From JANNBN01 sp963763885 (GTDB lineage Bacteria; Actinomycetota; Acidimicrobiia; Acidimicrobiales; JANYDT01), in assembly GCA_963763885.1 (NCBI GenBank), contig CAVXQD010000007.1, forward strand, positions 2,167,768-2,231,767: a stretch of 64,000 nucleotides of DNA. The letters run 5' to 3'. Position numbers and translations under genes: made by a program. Of the stretch, positions 62,348 to 64,000 are shown in pieces (within the stretch, counting starts at the first letter, position 1; the number at the start of each line of letters is the position of its first letter). The notes under the pieces are model-generated. The model made no database searches and was not told the origin of the DNA. It worked only from the letters and a program-made list of their open reading frames with translations.

Positions 62348-62549
62348 GGAGAGAGCTTGCCGTGCCCGGCAATACCGATGCAAACGATTTATGACGCTAC
62401 GGATCAAGGTTGATGCAGAACCGCAAGAAAAGTAGACACACTGGGAGGTAGCTGCGCCACCTCCGTTTCGTCCGGGTCGTCCGGCCAGTCACAACTATTT
62501 CGAGTTCTTCGTTGCGCTCGCCGCCTTTTCGAGTGCGAATGGTGTGTTC

Positions 62550-62837
62550 ATGGGAACTCACAACGGACAGATCATGCTGGACTTCATTCCGCAGGAACCA
62601 GACGAGCCAGAGTTGACGGCCGACGAGATCGAGGCGGCGACGATCAGCAAACCAATGTCGGCCACGATGTCGGTCACCGAAGCAGCTCGGGTGCTTGGCA
62701 TCTCTCGCACGACTGCCTACGAAGCGGTGCGAGATGGATCGCTTCGTTCGATCCGGCTTCGCCGACGAATCGTGATTCCACGAGCATGGGTGGTCGACGT
62801 ACTCAACGGACGAACTTGGCCCGAAGTCAAACCGTAA
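62550..62837 (+). CDS. Excisionase-like HTH protein of element 2
   Basis: 95 aa from ATG 62550. An acidic N-terminus (FIPQEPDEPELTADEIEAA) is followed by a Xis/AlpA-type HTH, MSVTEAARVLGISRTTAYEAV, and basic wing SLRSIRLRRRIVIPRAWV. Related in type to the gene at 58567-58896 but on the opposite strand and clearly diverged. Supports a second element in this block. Confidence 0.82.
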   Translation: MGTHNGQIMLDFIPQEPDEPELTADEIEAATISKPMSATMSVTEAARVLGISRTTAYEAVRDGSLRSIRLRRRIVIPRAWVVDVLNGRTWPEVKP

Positions 62838-63072
62838 GCGCACAGACCAGCCGGACGAATCGGTGCTTCCATCGGAAGCTCCCAATGTGTCTACTTTTCT
62901 TGCTGTTTGTGCAACATGCAGCTTCCACGGCCCCCGTCGAGTTTCTGACGCCTGTTGGGGTCACACGCAATTTCGCACGATTAGAACTTCCCGATGCGCA
63001 AGTCGTCCCTAAGCCAATATCTAACACGATAGCGAACTGTACTTTCGTTCCCTCGATCGACCGACTTGTAGA

Positions 63073-63803
63073 TCATCCGACGAAGTCAGTCGGCATCTTC
63101 TCGATGGACCCGTCCTTTTGGAGAGCGACTCGACGACCGGTCATGATCATGGCCCCGACCTCTGTGACGAGGTTGTAGTTGAGACCACGCTCCACTCGAT
63201 CCTCGAAAAATCCGATTCCGTAGCGAGAACCCCACATGTGGGCCATGACGTTGGACCATACGTCGTCGGTGATCGCACGATCCGAAGCCAGGTGAAACTC
63301 CAGGCCATATTCCTGGCACGTCTCTCGCGCAACTCCAAGAGCGCAACCCGCCGGATCATTCCTGCCGACCTTCGCATCGGCAAACCTCGTCATCCCAAAC
63401 ACATTGGTGTCGAAAGGATGGTCTGCCAGGAAACCGCGCAGGGGTTGAACTCGCGCGGGCGGAGGAGCGAGAAGGACGAGCGAGAACGGCACGAGCGCAG
63501 TCGCCGTGTCCCCGAGATACGGAGCATTGCCCGTAGCACCCTCCGCAACCCGCGCAACGACGTCCAGCCCCAAGATCTTCTCACCTACAAAGGCACGGCC
63601 CAAGGGGGTCACTTTGTAGTTGCCCCGTCGGCTTGCGGGCGTCAAGCACTTCTTGGTCCTGAGAGCAGAAATCACGTTACCAATCTTCGCGGGTGCCCGA
63701 ATGGGAAGTCGTCGAACAGTTGCTTGATAGCTCCGGGGCTTGTTGCCCGGCCATCCGAGCGGTCAGCAGAAAGCGCCGCTAGAACCAAGGTTTGGGTCTG
63801 CAT
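63073..63803 (-). pseudogene. Winged-helix plus TIR-like/nucleotide-binding-domain protein, frame-broken
   Basis: From ATG 63803 it reads MQTQTLVLAALSADRSDG then SPGAIKQLFDDF. One base appears missing near 63704 (a C run), after which the frame continues IRAPAKIGNVISALRTKKCL and ASRRGNYKVTPLG, a winged-helix-like domain. The C-terminal ~110 residues contain DDVWSNVMAHMWGSRYGIGF, EDRVERGLNYNLVTEVGAMI and KDGSIEKMPTDFVG. These resemble Rossmann-like TIR/nucleotide-binding domains of bacterial immune effectors. About 243 aa when repaired. It may act with the partial gene upstream on the same strand. Confidence 0.55.
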
Positions 63804-63849
63804 GTCGAGACCTTGTCGACGGAGAGCAATCGGGTCGTGGCTTGCCACG

Positions 63850-64000
63850 TTACCCTTCCGATGCGTTGGCTAGCCCGGCGAGATACGTGATCCCCGCCTC
63901 GGTCACTTTGATTGAGTTGTCGATGGTCGATCGAGTCGCAAAACCCTGTGTTTTCGCTGAAGTGAAGTTTCCAGCGATGTTGTTACTCGGAATTCCTGTT
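63850..64000 (-). CDS. Partial gene at the window end, hypothetical
   Basis: The frame is open from the window edge to TAA at 63850-63852. It reads GIPSNNIAGNFTSAKTQGFA then NSIKVTEAGITYLAGLANA. The segment looks like the end of a winged-helix domain (VTEAGITYL). It lies 47 nt upstream of the TIR-like gene on the same strand, so both may form an operon. The rest is outside the window. Confidence 0.5.
   Translation of the reverse strand, partial: TGIPSNNIAGNFTSAKTQGFATRSTIDNSIKVTEAGITYLAGLANASEG

Noticed and set aside
62786..63178. 130-codon plus-strand open frame after excisionase 2
   Set aside because: Overlaps the excisionase end and the TIR-like gene on the other strand; no family features.

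Overview
The window looks like one contiguous piece of an actinobacterial chromosome. The evidence is a WhiB regulator, a DivIVA-domain protein, a UPF0182 membrane protein, a YlbL-type PDZ/Lon-like protease, an LCP-family lipoprotein, actinobacterial zincin-like and Clp_N-domain proteins, many GTG starts, apparently leaderless promoters (TACACT about 7 nt before a GTG) and fairly high GC. The mix (MreB without MreC/D nearby, an archaeal-type ValRS, two P-loop GTPases in a chelatase/VWA cluster) reminds me of Acidimicrobiia (Ilumatobacter-like lineages), but that placement is inference.

Layout. 1-4.2 kb: 3' part of cobA, then on the minus strand xylA, a glycerophosphodiesterase lipoprotein, a J-domain protein and a nitroreductase. 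4.4-11.3 kb: a plus-strand cluster of MoxR/ChlI-type AAA+ ATPase, two P-loop GTPases and a VWA (ChlD-like) protein. 11.4-16.1 kb: AAA ATPase, PhyH dioxygenase plus fatty-acid desaturase (coupled), methyltransferase and LOG-family protein. 16.4-26.9 kb: whiB, tatA, ppk1 with a SixA-like phosphatase, an MFS protein, a zincin-like protein, an NAD-epimerase, moaE, mreB and a HEAT-repeat protein. 26.9-33.3 kb: YlbL-like protease, a large DivIVA-domain protein and UPF0182, then initiator tRNA with a strong terminator. 33.3-41.4 kb: beta-lactamase-like lipoprotein divergent from an HTH/Clp_N pair across a striking palindromic operator, an APH-like kinase, an alpha/beta hydrolase, an S51-like/CysRS-tail fusion and a complete Zn/Mn-type ABC importer. 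41.4-52.7 kb: MarR, a UDP-sugar pair (Gfo/Idh plus WecB), SIMPL protein, SDR, LCP protein, Gfo/Idh, valS divergent from cysS, and cold-shock protein. 52.9-56.2 kb: MFS, TetR and acyl-CoA dehydrogenase.

56.2 kb to the end is the accessory region. A tyrosine integrase gene follows the acyl-CoA dehydrogenase stop codon. About 4.2 kb further on lies a diverged copy of the last 24 codons of that dehydrogenase, followed by an IS110 remnant fused to a second, truncated copy of the same integrase. Each integrase reads into a different cargo gene through a 4-nt overlap. Each cargo is followed by two copies of a ~68-nt repeat, and each block has its own excisionase-like gene. I read this as two related integrative elements stacked at the 3' end of one gene. 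Their cargo includes a HEPN-like protein, a DUF3800-like protein and a winged-helix/TIR-like protein, all plausible defence genes.

Many conserved genes are broken by single-base indels (xylA, J-domain gene, nitroreductase, chelatase ATPase, alpha/beta hydrolase, three in integrase 1, one in the TIR-like gene). They are clustered, and nearly all are +1 insertions in otherwise well-conserved proteins. Sequencing or assembly error is therefore as likely as real decay, and these entries are marked as frame-broken.
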